Source: JBGVSA01 sp041807905 (GTDB lineage: Bacteria > Pseudomonadota > Gammaproteobacteria > Burkholderiales > Rhodocyclaceae). Taken from it: a DNA stretch of 64,000 nucleotides. The notes beneath the pieces were generated by a model that saw only the letters and a program-made list of their open reading frames with translations, was not told the DNA's origin and ran no database searches. The stretch covers positions 17,920 to 81,919 of the forward strand of contig NZ_JBGVSA010000019.1 in the NCBI RefSeq assembly GCF_041807905.1, in the 5' to 3' direction. The translations under genes were made by a program, and so were the position numbers. This document shows, one piece after another, positions 16,457 to 25,152 of the stretch. Position 1 is the first letter of the stretch. The number at the start of each line of letters is the position of its first letter.

Positions 16457-18061
16457 TCAGGCCGCCGCCTGTTCTTCCATCGCGTTGGTCACACTGAACT
16501 GATCCGTACACCCGCGCAGACGCTCCGCCACCGCGCTGAGCACCGCGATCCGGGCGGCAGTGTCGGCCATGTACTGCGCGGTTTCGGTCGCCGTGATGGC
16601 CACTTGCCCCACGTTGGCGCCGATGTGGTCGGTTGCGGAAGAGTGTTGGGCCGTGGCCTCGGCCACCTCCTGCAACAGCCCGCGCACGCGCGTCATTGCG
16701 CTGGCGGCCTCGCCGACGGTTTCGGCGATGGTGCGGCCGTGATCGGCGCCCGAATGAGCGACCCGCTGTGCGATGGCGGCGGCGGTCGAAACATCGGCCA
16801 CAGCGCTGCCGACCACACCCAGCAAGTCTTCGATGCGCGAAGTGGACGACGCGGTATGTTCGGACAGCGTGCGAACCTCATCGGCTACCACGGCGAAACC
16901 GCGACCATGCTCGCCGGCACGCGCCGCTTCGATGGCGGCGTTGAGCGCCAGCAGGTTGGTCTGGTTGGCGATGTTGCGGATGAAGGCGCTGACCTCGCCG
17001 ATCTGGCGAACCGACACGCTGAGTGCGTCGATGCGCTGCGCGAGGTCGCCGACGGCGTGGTCCAGCCCGGCCAGTTCCTCTGCCGCGCTGCGCCCAGTGT
17101 CGTAGGCGCGTTCTGTCAGGGCGCCAGCCGATTGCACGAGCGCGCCGGCGTCCTGTGTGCTGCTGACGATCTCATTCACGGCCTGTCCGATCTGGACCAG
17201 CGCGACGTCGACGGCTTCTACACGATCGGCCTGCTGGCGCGTGTCTTCCGCGACGCGGCCAGCCTTGTCTTCGATGAGTGCAGCTTCGTCATGCACCTCC
17301 GCCGCCGCGGTTTTCACTTGGCCGAGCAGTGTTTCGAGGCGGTCGACGAAGCGGTTGATGGCGACCCCGAGCGTGCCGAACTCGTCGGTGGACTGAGGCA
17401 TGCGACGGGTAAGGTCGCCCGCGCCCAGCACGGCGGCGGCCTCGAGCATGCTGGCCAGACTGCGCTTGAGACGCGTGCCGAAGCGCAGTTGCAGGCCGAC
17501 CACGACCACGGTCGCCACCAGGAGCGGCGTGAGTACCGCCCACAGCAGAGCCCGGATGCGGGCATCGACGGCGGCGCCGGCGACATGGGCGCGCTGCTCA
17601 CCGGCCGCGGCCAGCTCATCGACGGCGGTAATCATCGGCGCGACGTATAAACCGTAAGCGCGCTCCGGGATACTCAGCGCATCCTGTGGCGCGGTGGCGA
17701 AGATCTTGAGCGCACTGGCATAGTTGCGCTCGAACGCTTGCCAATTGCGCACGACGCCGGCGTCGAAAGCGGTTTGCTGCGCGGGGGCCAGCGCGGCGCG
17801 CACTTGCGGTGCGAGCTTCTTGACGCGGGCATCGAAGGCCTTCAACTGGACTGGCGTATTTTCGGCCAGCAGGTCGGCGCGCGAGGCCGCCAGCGCGCTG
17901 GCCTTGATGTCCGCCAGCGCCTGCATGAGCGCCTGTTCGTGGCGCCAGGTGGCGAGCGTGCTGCGTAGCTGGGCGAGCTGGAATGCAGTCAGGGCGATGA
18001 CGGCGACGAGGCTGACCGCATTGACGAGGTTCAGTAATGTGAGTTGACGCGCGATTTTCAT
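16457..18061 (-). CDS. methyl-accepting chemotaxis protein
   Basis: A 534-residue transmembrane chemoreceptor. Membrane segments lie near residues 9-29 and 190-212 and enclose a helical, Ala-rich periplasmic sensor region of about 160 residues (four-helix-bundle type). A HAMP domain follows (about 212-265), then the cytoplasmic signalling coiled coil with the hairpin-tip sequence IANQTNLLALNAAIEAARAGE and GRGFAVVADEVRTLSEHT, which binds CheA/CheW. There is no C-terminal CheR pentapeptide. No other chemotaxis genes lie nearby and the ligand is unknown. Confidence 0.94.
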   Translation of the reverse strand: MKIARQLTLLNLVNAVSLVAVIALTAFQLAQLRSTLATWRHEQALMQALADIKASALAASRADLLAENTPVQLKAFDARVKKLAPQVRAALAPAQQTAFDAGVVRNWQAFERNYASALKIFATAPQDALSIPERAYGLYVAPMITAVDELAAAGEQRAHVAGAAVDARIRALLWAVLTPLLVATVVVVGLQLRFGTRLKRSLASMLEAAAVLGAGDLTRRMPQSTDEFGTLGVAINRFVDRLETLLGQVKTAAAEVHDEAALIEDKAGRVAEDTRQQADRVEAVDVALVQIGQAVNEIVSSTQDAGALVQSAGALTERAYDTGRSAAEELAGLDHAVGDLAQRIDALSVSVRQIGEVSAFIRNIANQTNLLALNAAIEAARAGEHGRGFAVVADEVRTLSEHTASSTSRIEDLLGVVGSAVADVSTAAAIAQRVAHSGADHGRTIAETVGEAASAMTRVRGLLQEVAEATAQHSSATDHIGANVGQVAITATETAQYMADTAARIAVLSAVAERLRGCTDQFSVTNAMEEQAAA

Positions 18062-18170
18062 GACCGATGGCGACAGGTGTAGCGAAGCGGGGACAGCGCC
18101 ATCATTCCAGTACAGTGTTACGGCTATGCGTTCGGTGATCGGCCGGCACCTTGTATTGCACGCGCGTGAC

Positions 18171-18199
18171 GTGTCATAAATCCTTCAAGAACCGGTAAT
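18171..18199 (+). promoter_or_regulatory. probable Pho box upstream of phoB
   Basis: Seven-base half-sites spaced by four bases resemble the PhoB repeat CTGTCAT: GTGTCAT (18171-18177, 6/7), CCTTCAA (18182-18188, 4/7) and CGGTAAT (18193-18199, 5/7), in an 11-base period. The first is followed by AAAT, the consensus spacer. The site ends 36 bases before the phoB ATG, and TAATAC (18196-18201) could serve as the -10, as expected for autoregulated phoB. Confidence 0.65.
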
Positions 18200-18235
18200 A
18201 CACTGCCGCCAGATTCTTACGCACGAGGTGCGCCA

Positions 18236-18940
<705 letters not shown>

Positions 18941-18994
18941 CGGGCGGGGCGGCGTCCTCGGCGCCGGCATCGCGGCAAGCCCGTTCGACGCCTG

Positions 18995-20368
18995 TTGCCA
19001 CCCGCGCGCAGCCGTGAACGGATTCAAACGGAGCACATCATTTACCCAAGCAGAGTCATCTGGGGATCGGCCGCCACCACGCTGGCCATCCTGTTCATCG
19101 CCGCCGGGCTTGCCTGGGCGCTGTTCGGTCTGGATACGGCCCTGGTCGTCTTCCTGCTGTGCATGATCGGGTTGTTCGTGTTCCAGTTGCGCGGGCTGGT
19201 CAAACTGGTGAACTGGTCACGCGACCCCGTGGGCACACCCACGCCCCGCGCGTTCGGCCTGTGGGACTACGTTTTCACCAACCTCGCGCGGCGCACACGG
19301 GTGGCCTATGACCAGCGCGAGCGGCTGGCGCAGGCGCTGTCGCGTTTCCGCGAGGCCAGCCAGGCCATGCCGGACGGCGTGGTCTATCTGTCGCACCACA
19401 ACCTGATCGAGTGGATCAACGTGGCCGCCGGCCATCACTTCGGGCTCGATGGCGAGCGGGACATTGGCGCGGCCATCACCAACCTTGTGCGCAATCCGGA
19501 TTTCGTCCGCTACATCGAAGCCGAGTCGTACTCCGAGCCGCTGGTGCTCAAGACCACGCGCCCGGACGGGCTGCTGCTGTCGATCCAGATCGTGCCGTTC
19601 GGCGAGGATCAGAAGATGATCCTGTCGCGCGACATCACCCAGCTCGAAAAGCTCGAAACGATGCGCCGCGATTTCGTCGCCAACGTGTCCCACGAGTTGA
19701 AGACGCCGCTCACGGTGGTCAACGGTTTTGCCGAGACCCTGCTCGATGGGCTGGAAGACTTCACGCCCGACGAGGCGCGCCGCTACCTGCAACTCGTGCT
19801 CGATCAATCCGGCCGCATGCAGCGATTGATCGATGACCTGCTGGCATTGTCCGCGCTGGAAACTGCAGGCGCTCAATCGCAGGACGAATCGGTCGACGCG
19901 CAGGGACTGGTGCGCACCATCGTGCAGGAAGCGCAGATCCTGTCCGGCGGTCGTCATGAGATCGAGGTCGACCTCGGCGAGCCCGCGCGCCTGATCGGTA
20001 ATCCGAAAGAACTGCACAGCGCCATGGCCAACCTGGCCAGCAACGCCGTGCGCTATACGCCGGACGGCGGGCATATCCGGCTGCGTTGGCACGTCGAAGC
20101 CGACGGCAGCGCCACCTTCGCGGTGCGAGACAGCGGCATCGGCATCGACCCACAGCACCTGCCTCGCCTGACCGAGCGTTTCTATCGCGTCGATCGCGGC
20201 CGTTCGCGCGAAACCGGCGGCACGGGGCTGGGGCTGGCGATCGTCAAGCACATCCTCACGCGCCATCAGGCCTCGCTCGAAATCAAGAGCGCGCCCGGCC
20301 AGGGCAGTACCTTCAGCGCGCACTTCCCGGCGGCGCGCGTGCAGGCGGCGGCGCGCGTCACGGCGTAG
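18995..20368 (+). CDS. phoR: phosphate regulon sensor histidine kinase PhoR
   Basis: PhoR phosphorylates PhoB when phosphate is scarce. The product has up to 457 residues: two adjacent membrane segments (about 22-42 and 45-62), a PAS region, HisKA with His233 in FVANVSHELKTPLTVV, and the ATPase domain with DSGIGI and GGTGLGLAIVKHIL. The start is unclear. The only usual start before the first membrane segment is TTG 18995, which lacks a Shine-Dalgarno. ACGGAG (19028-19033) sits six bases before an in-frame ATT at 19040. The first in-frame ATG would delete a membrane helix. Confidence 0.93.
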   Translation: MPPARSRERIQTEHIIYPSRVIWGSAATTLAILFIAAGLAWALFGLDTALVVFLLCMIGLFVFQLRGLVKLVNWSRDPVGTPTPRAFGLWDYVFTNLARRTRVAYDQRERLAQALSRFREASQAMPDGVVYLSHHNLIEWINVAAGHHFGLDGERDIGAAITNLVRNPDFVRYIEAESYSEPLVLKTTRPDGLLLSIQIVPFGEDQKMILSRDITQLEKLETMRRDFVANVSHELKTPLTVVNGFAETLLDGLEDFTPDEARRYLQLVLDQSGRMQRLIDDLLALSALETAGAQSQDESVDAQGLVRTIVQEAQILSGGRHEIEVDLGEPARLIGNPKELHSAMANLASNAVRYTPDGGHIRLRWHVEADGSATFAVRDSGIGIDPQHLPRLTERFYRVDRGRSRETGGTGLGLAIVKHILTRHQASLEIKSAPGQGSTFSAHFPAARVQAAARVTA

Positions 20369-20519
20369 CCGTACACCGGGCCGGAGCCACGATTCGCTCC
20401 CGCCCTACCGATCGGCGGGTGCGGAAACCCGGGGCGGGTGACGAGCGTATCATTGGCGCGCCGAACAACGGCGCCATGCCCTGCCACGAGCGGGGCCCAC
20501 ACCCATTCCGACATCTGTC

Positions 20520-21848
20520 ATGACCGACACCCAGACCGCATCGACCTTCAAGGGCAAGCTACTCGCCACCCTTGGTGGGCTGATGGCCCTGCAGATCGTG
20601 CTCGCGCACATCTCCCGCACCCAGGGCGGGCATCTCACCAGCGGCGTGCTGATCCTGCTGTGCGTGCTCGCCATCGTTTTCGTCGATCGCCGCGGCGAAC
20701 GCCAACTGCCGACCGTGCCGCCCGCCATCTGGATACCGCTGCTGGCGTGGGCCGGTTTCGCCACGCTGTCGATTGCCTGGTCGATGCGTCCGTCCGCCAC
20801 GCTGAACAACCTGGCGTCCGACCTGTGGATGCCGGTGGCCTGTTTCTACGGTGCGTTCCTGCTCGGCAACGCCGGGCGGACCCGGGCGCCTGTATGGGGT
20901 GCGCTCATCGGACTGGCGCTGATTCTGCTGACCTCGCTCGCGACCATCGCCATGGTGGGGCCGGAAACCCTCGCGCGCGGCCTGCCCCCCGAACTGCGCA
21001 ACGCCGCCGTGGTGAAGTGGTTCCCGGGCCCCGGCAAGGCGTCGACGATGATCATCACCATGCTGCCCTTGCTGGTGTGGGCGATTCGCGCGCGCGTGAT
21101 CTCGCGGCCGGTCGGTTCGGTCGCACTGGTCGTTGCGCTGCTTTGCGGCGCGGCGACGCAGAATCGCATGTTCTGGGTGTGCCTGCTTACGCTCGGCGCG
21201 TGCGCGCTGTTGTTCCGCGTTCATCGTCGCGGCGTTCGCCGCGCCGTGACGCCACGTGCGCTGCTCGGCGCATTCGGCTTCGTGGCGCTGTGTGCGGTGA
21301 TGTTCGTGGTGCTGCTCAACCTGCGGGCGCCGGCCACCGTGCAGGCCACGGGCAGCGCGGTCGATGTGACAGGTGCGGTGAGCGCCGTGCAGCAGGACCC
21401 CCGCCAGGTGATCTGGAGTTACTGGATCGACATGGGCAAGAAGTCGCCGTGGATCGGTACCGGCTTCGGCAAGCGCGCTGCTTCCGTTGCCAACGACCCG
21501 AGCCATCCGCTCTATCAGCGTACGCGCGACAACCTCGGCTGGCATCCGCACAACGTGTTCCTCAGCATGTGGGTGCAACTGGGCTGGGCAGGGCTGACCC
21601 TGTTCGTATTGTTCGTCGGCGGCATGCTCTATCACAGCATCGTCATCGCGCAGCCGGGCTCGCGCGACCGTATCGCCGGCATGGCGTTCTTCATGCTCAT
21701 CGCGGCATTGATGGCCAAGAACCTGACCGACGATTTTTACGATCGCGAGCTCGCCAATACCTTCTTTTCGTACACCGGCCTGCTGATCGGTGCGGCAGCG
21801 TGGCCGCCGGGCCGCAGGAAGGACAGCGCAGCGGACGCCGCCGGCTGA
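20520..21848 (+). CDS. O-antigen ligase (WaaL/Wzy_C) family membrane protein
   Basis: A 442-residue polytopic inner-membrane protein with about ten hydrophobic segments. The large periplasmic loop after residue 265 contains the Wzy_C-type stretch WHPHNVFLSMWVQLGWAGL, whose His is the catalytic residue in WaaL ligases. It could join O-polysaccharide to lipid A-core or act as a polymerase; family alone does not decide. It stands apart from the LPS genes at 58-64 kb, following phoR after a 151-base gap in which I see no clear terminator. Confidence 0.82.
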   Translation: MTDTQTASTFKGKLLATLGGLMALQIVLAHISRTQGGHLTSGVLILLCVLAIVFVDRRGERQLPTVPPAIWIPLLAWAGFATLSIAWSMRPSATLNNLASDLWMPVACFYGAFLLGNAGRTRAPVWGALIGLALILLTSLATIAMVGPETLARGLPPELRNAAVVKWFPGPGKASTMIITMLPLLVWAIRARVISRPVGSVALVVALLCGAATQNRMFWVCLLTLGACALLFRVHRRGVRRAVTPRALLGAFGFVALCAVMFVVLLNLRAPATVQATGSAVDVTGAVSAVQQDPRQVIWSYWIDMGKKSPWIGTGFGKRAASVANDPSHPLYQRTRDNLGWHPHNVFLSMWVQLGWAGLTLFVLFVGGMLYHSIVIAQPGSRDRIAGMAFFMLIAALMAKNLTDDFYDRELANTFFSYTGLLIGAAAWPPGRRKDSAADAAG

Positions 21849-21858
21849 CGCGCACCGC

Positions 21859-23502
21859 TCACATCTCGGCCGAGTTGCGCTCCGTGTCGCGGATGAAGCT
21901 CACGCGGTCGAAGTTGCTGCCGCGCGAGACGAGCTTGTGCATGCGGGCGAACCACGGCCGTTCGCCATGCTGCACTTCGACCAGGCGGTCGGCCATGAAC
22001 CAGCCCGCCGGCACGACGATGGTCATGTCGGTCTTCATCGCGGGGATGGCGGGAATCAGGAAGCCCAGGCGGTAACGTTCGCGCGCCGAGCGTTCGTTCA
22101 GGTGCAGCTTGACCGCCGCCACCTGCGGCGGGCCCGGCATGATATTCACGCCGGCCTGCAGCGCGCCGCTCTGCAGGTACTGCATCCAGCTGATCTCGGC
22201 CAGCAGCATGCGCTCACCGTTGCCGGGCCGCAGGCCGACGATCTGCCGATGCTCGATACGCGACTCGCCGATCTCGCGTGCGAGGCGATAACCCGCGACC
22301 GATTGGTCGAGCACGTCCCAGCTCTCCTGCGCGAATCCAAGCTGGCGCGCGCGCTGCTCGATCTGCTCTTCGTTACTGTCATCGTCGCCCACGCGATCGC
22401 CAAAGACGCGGAACACCTGGGTCTGCGAAAAGCTGGTCCGCCTGGGGTCATTCGGCTGAGTGAATTCGCGCCCTTCCAGAAAGAACGCGATGCCTTGCAG
22501 ATCGGTGCACAGGCGCACCTGTCCGTTGTGGCGGCGGCGCGGGAACTTGCGCCCTGCGCTGGCGAGTCCCCACGGCCGGTATAGCGACACCAGCAACCGC
22601 GCACAGGCCGGCTGCACGCAATCGTCGCCAAGCCCCAGCGATGCGGCCGCCACGCCCTTCTTGAGCTGCGCCAGCACGGCATGGATGTGGGCGGCGAGCT
22701 TGTGCGTATCGAGGCCGCGCAGTCCTGTCGCGGGTTCGAGCTGCACCAGTGGGCGCAGCCCATGGTCCGCCGTCATATCGATGGCATACACCGCGTGGCG
22801 ATCTTCGTCGTTGCCGATCGCGCGCAGCACACAATAGGGCGCAAAACGCTGCGCCCAGCGCACCAGCCAGGTGAATTCGCGCGGCGAGCGGCTGAAGGGC
22901 CCGGCGGCATCGATGAGCAGCATCGCCACGTAGGCTTCCTGCGCGCTCTGCGCGCCCCAGGTCTCGTTGAGCGGGTCGGCCACGCGCACATCGGCCACGC
23001 CGGCACGCTCGGCTTCAAGCAACTGCCCGTGCAACAGGCGCCAGCGATCGCGGGACATTTCGCGGCGGGCACGGAACAACTCGATCATCGCCAGTCCGGT
23101 GTACTGCAACTGACGTTGCGCCAGCAGGGCGCGGCGTTCGAGGAAGGCGGGGTCGGTGAGCGAGCGCCGGTACACCACGCTGTAATTGGCGGACATCGCC
23201 TCCCACAAGCCGACGGCGCGACGAAGCGTGTCTTCTTCCCGGCTGGACGGGGGCAGGGCACGCGAGGCGTACCGTTGCGCTGCCTGCGCGATGACGAAGT
23301 CGAGCGTCGGCCGCATCTCTTCGAGTACCTGCAGATGCAGAGCAGGTTCGGGCGGCGTGAGCGCCATGCCGGCGAGCATCCGCACGAGTGTTTCCTGCGC
23401 ATCGTCCGAGGCGGTCGCATTGAGCGCATGCAGTGCGCTCAGGCACTGGTTGCCTTGCGAGAAGTCCATGGCGGCGAGAGAACGCTGCGCGACGCTGTTC
23501 AT
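21859..23502 (-). CDS. atypical PilZ-domain protein, candidate c-di-GMP receptor
   Basis: A 547-residue soluble protein with an N-terminal part (about 1-300) of mainly helical character that I do not recognise. The C-terminal part carries both halves of the PilZ ligand signature: R318-K-F-P-R322 (RxxxR), and D399-Q-S-V-A-G404 (DxSxxG) followed by a beta-rich stretch. The two motifs are about 77 residues apart, longer than in classic PilZ domains, implying an insertion. The ATG at 23502 follows TGGAG; the frame is open farther upstream without good starts. It is convergent with the WaaL-like gene (10-base gap) and divergent from the zinc operon. Confidence 0.68.
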   Translation of the reverse strand: MNSVAQRSLAAMDFSQGNQCLSALHALNATASDDAQETLVRMLAGMALTPPEPALHLQVLEEMRPTLDFVIAQAAQRYASRALPPSSREEDTLRRAVGLWEAMSANYSVVYRRSLTDPAFLERRALLAQRQLQYTGLAMIELFRARREMSRDRWRLLHGQLLEAERAGVADVRVADPLNETWGAQSAQEAYVAMLLIDAAGPFSRSPREFTWLVRWAQRFAPYCVLRAIGNDEDRHAVYAIDMTADHGLRPLVQLEPATGLRGLDTHKLAAHIHAVLAQLKKGVAAASLGLGDDCVQPACARLLVSLYRPWGLASAGRKFPRRRHNGQVRLCTDLQGIAFFLEGREFTQPNDPRRTSFSQTQVFRVFGDRVGDDDSNEEQIEQRARQLGFAQESWDVLDQSVAGYRLAREIGESRIEHRQIVGLRPGNGERMLLAEISWMQYLQSGALQAGVNIMPGPPQVAAVKLHLNERSARERYRLGFLIPAIPAMKTDMTIVVPAGWFMADRLVEVQHGERPWFARMHKLVSRGSNFDRVSFIRDTERNSAEM

Positions 23503-23858
23503 GGCTGAAACTCCAGTCAGGGGAGGTTCCCGACGATTGAATGATGTATGCAAATGACGTGCAAGAGGCGTGCCGGATGACACGGCGACGCGCGCAGGCC
23601 CGTTGTCGGAACTACCTATGCTGTGAAGTATGGCAAACGGCCCGCCGGGCGGCCTGCGTGTAGCCCGTCGGGGCAAATCGTGGCTCGACCGTTCATGTAC
23701 CGAATGCGTGCCTTGCGCCGACATGGTTTGTGCGCCCGGCGGTGCAATGCGCCAAGGCGGGTACACGCATGCACCAGGACGACAACGTCATTCTCGTTCC
23801 GATGCGTCGCGGCTCCATTAATGCAACACTGTTGCACAAGCAATGCAGTTGTGTTGAA
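23503..23858. other. intergenic region between PilZ gene and zinc operon
   Basis: These 356 bases separate two divergent starts. The frames crossing it have no family resemblance. Toward the PilZ gene a TTGCAC and TTCAAT pair, read on minus with 17 bases between (plus 23536-23564), is a weak promoter candidate. The GC-rich symmetric stretch around 23638-23655 (CGGCCCGCCGGGCGGCC) has no T-run. The zinc-operon promoter and a perfect palindrome lie at the right end. I see no RNA gene. Confidence 0.5.
23822..23836. promoter_or_regulatory. palindromic operator candidate (Zur-type) of the zinc operon
   Basis: A perfect 7-1-7 inverted repeat TGCAACA-C-TGTTGCA lies 31 bases before the regulator's likely ATG. 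Its size and position suit a Fur/Zur-family dimer site that would shut off the operon when zinc is replete. It does not match the E. coli Zur box closely, so assignment rests on position and symmetry. Confidence 0.6.
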
Positions 23859-23867
23859 ATGCGCGGC

Positions 23868-24341
23868 ATGTCGCAATCGCCTTCCCCTTCGCAACTGGCC
23901 GACCGTATCCGCGCACTTGGCGCACGTGCGACGCCTGCGCGCGTGGCGGTCATGCGGCTGCTCGAATCGAGCGCACATGCGCTGTCGCACCACGACATCG
24001 AATCAGCACTCGCCGACAGCGGGTTCGATCGCGTCACGCTGTACCGCGTGCTCGACTGGCTGGTGGAAACAGGGCTGGCGCATCGCGTGGCCGACGGCCA
24101 GCGCGTGTTCCGGTTTTCGGCCGCGCAGCAGGCTGCGCAACACACGGCGCACGCGCATTTCCGCTGCGACGATTGCGGGCGTGTGTTCTGCCTCGAAGAC
24201 GTCAGCGTGGCCGAACCGCGCCTGCCACAAGGCTTTGTCGGCCGCGCCATCGACTTCAACGTCAGCGGCCATTGCGCGCAGTGTCGTTCGGGCGCTGCCG
24301 CCACCCCTCGTCAATACAAGAAAAAGCAAGGACAACAATAA
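23868..24341 (+). CDS. zur: Fur-family transcriptional regulator, probably Zur
   Basis: A 157-residue metal-dependent repressor. The N-terminal winged helix (TPARVAVMRLLESSAHALSHHDIESAL...VTLYRVLDWLVETGL) is followed by a dimerisation domain with HTAHAHFRCDDC and a second pair CAQC. Cys100/Cys103 and Cys136/Cys139 form the structural zinc site. It heads an operon of zinc-uptake type genes, which favours Zur over Fur. An ATG nine bases upstream (23859) is possible. The stop directly abuts the ZIP gene (TAAATG). Confidence 0.85.
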   Translation: MSQSPSPSQLADRIRALGARATPARVAVMRLLESSAHALSHHDIESALADSGFDRVTLYRVLDWLVETGLAHRVADGQRVFRFSAAQQAAQHTAHAHFRCDDCGRVFCLEDVSVAEPRLPQGFVGRAIDFNVSGHCAQCRSGAAATPRQYKKKQGQQ

Positions 24342-25145
24342 ATGCTGCTCGGATCGATCGTGATCGCCACCTTGCTCGGCGGCGTGCTGAGCATGCTCGT
24401 GGCCGGGCTCATCGTGGCGGGGTTTCCGCAACGCTGGCTGCCGCGCCTGGTTGGCTTCGCCACTGGTGTGCTGCTGGCCGTGGCGCTGCTCGATGTGTTG
24501 CCGGAGGCCATTGAATCCGCAGCCGAGATGAACATCGAGCCGCACGCCATCTTTGCCACCCTGCTCGTTGGCGTGCTGGCCTTTTTCGGCGCCGAGCGCG
24601 TCGCGCTGTGGCGCCACTCGCATCCGGAAGGCGAGGGTCACCACGAGGAATCGGCGCATTCGCACGGGCACCATCACCACCATATCCGTCACGACACCGC
24701 GCTGTCGGTCATGATCGGCGACAGCTTCCATAACTTCGTCGACGGCGTGCTGCTGGCGGCGAGCTTTCTCGTCAGCCCGGCTTTGGGCTGGAGCACCGCG
24801 CTGGGCGTGATCGCGCACGAAATCCCGCAGGAAGCCGGTGACTTCGCCATCCTGCGGGCGGCCGGCATGAGCACCCGCAAGGCGCTGACCTTCAATGGCG
24901 TTTCGAGCCTGATGTCGATCGCGGGCGGCGTGCTGGGTTACTTCGCGCTGTCGCACATGCAGAACATGCTGCCGTACTGTCTGACGATCGCGGCCGCGAG
25001 CTTCCTGTACATATCGATCTCCGACTTGCTGCCGCTGCTGCGTCGCGAAGCGCACTTCCACACCTCGGTGTGGCAGATCGCCGCCATGCTCGCGGGCATT
25101 GCCGCCATCGGACTGCCCAGCCTGCTCGGCGGCCACGGCCACTGA
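24342..25145 (+). CDS. ZIP-family metal (probably zinc) transporter
   Basis: A 267-residue inner-membrane transporter with about eight membrane segments and the two metal-site motifs of ZIP proteins: H130-NFVDG in TM4 and H159-EIPQE in TM5. Between TM3 and TM4 there is a His-rich cytoplasmic loop (residues 92-117, about 12 His), as in zinc carriers. It starts immediately after the zur stop, with AAGGAC upstream. It would move zinc from periplasm to cytoplasm, downstream of the TonB receptor encoded in the same operon. It resembles the ZupT/GufA side of the family. Confidence 0.9.
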   Translation: MLLGSIVIATLLGGVLSMLVAGLIVAGFPQRWLPRLVGFATGVLLAVALLDVLPEAIESAAEMNIEPHAIFATLLVGVLAFFGAERVALWRHSHPEGEGHHEESAHSHGHHHHHIRHDTALSVMIGDSFHNFVDGVLLAASFLVSPALGWSTALGVIAHEIPQEAGDFAILRAAGMSTRKALTFNGVSSLMSIAGGVLGYFALSHMQNMLPYCLTIAAASFLYISISDLLPLLRREAHFHTSVWQIAAMLAGIAAIGLPSLLGGHGH

Positions 25146-25152
25146 GTCGGCC

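Noticed and set aside
23503..23858. Upstream extensions of the regulator and PilZ frames into the intergenic gap
   Set aside because: The added residues are not family-like, and the extended regulator would cover the palindromic operator.
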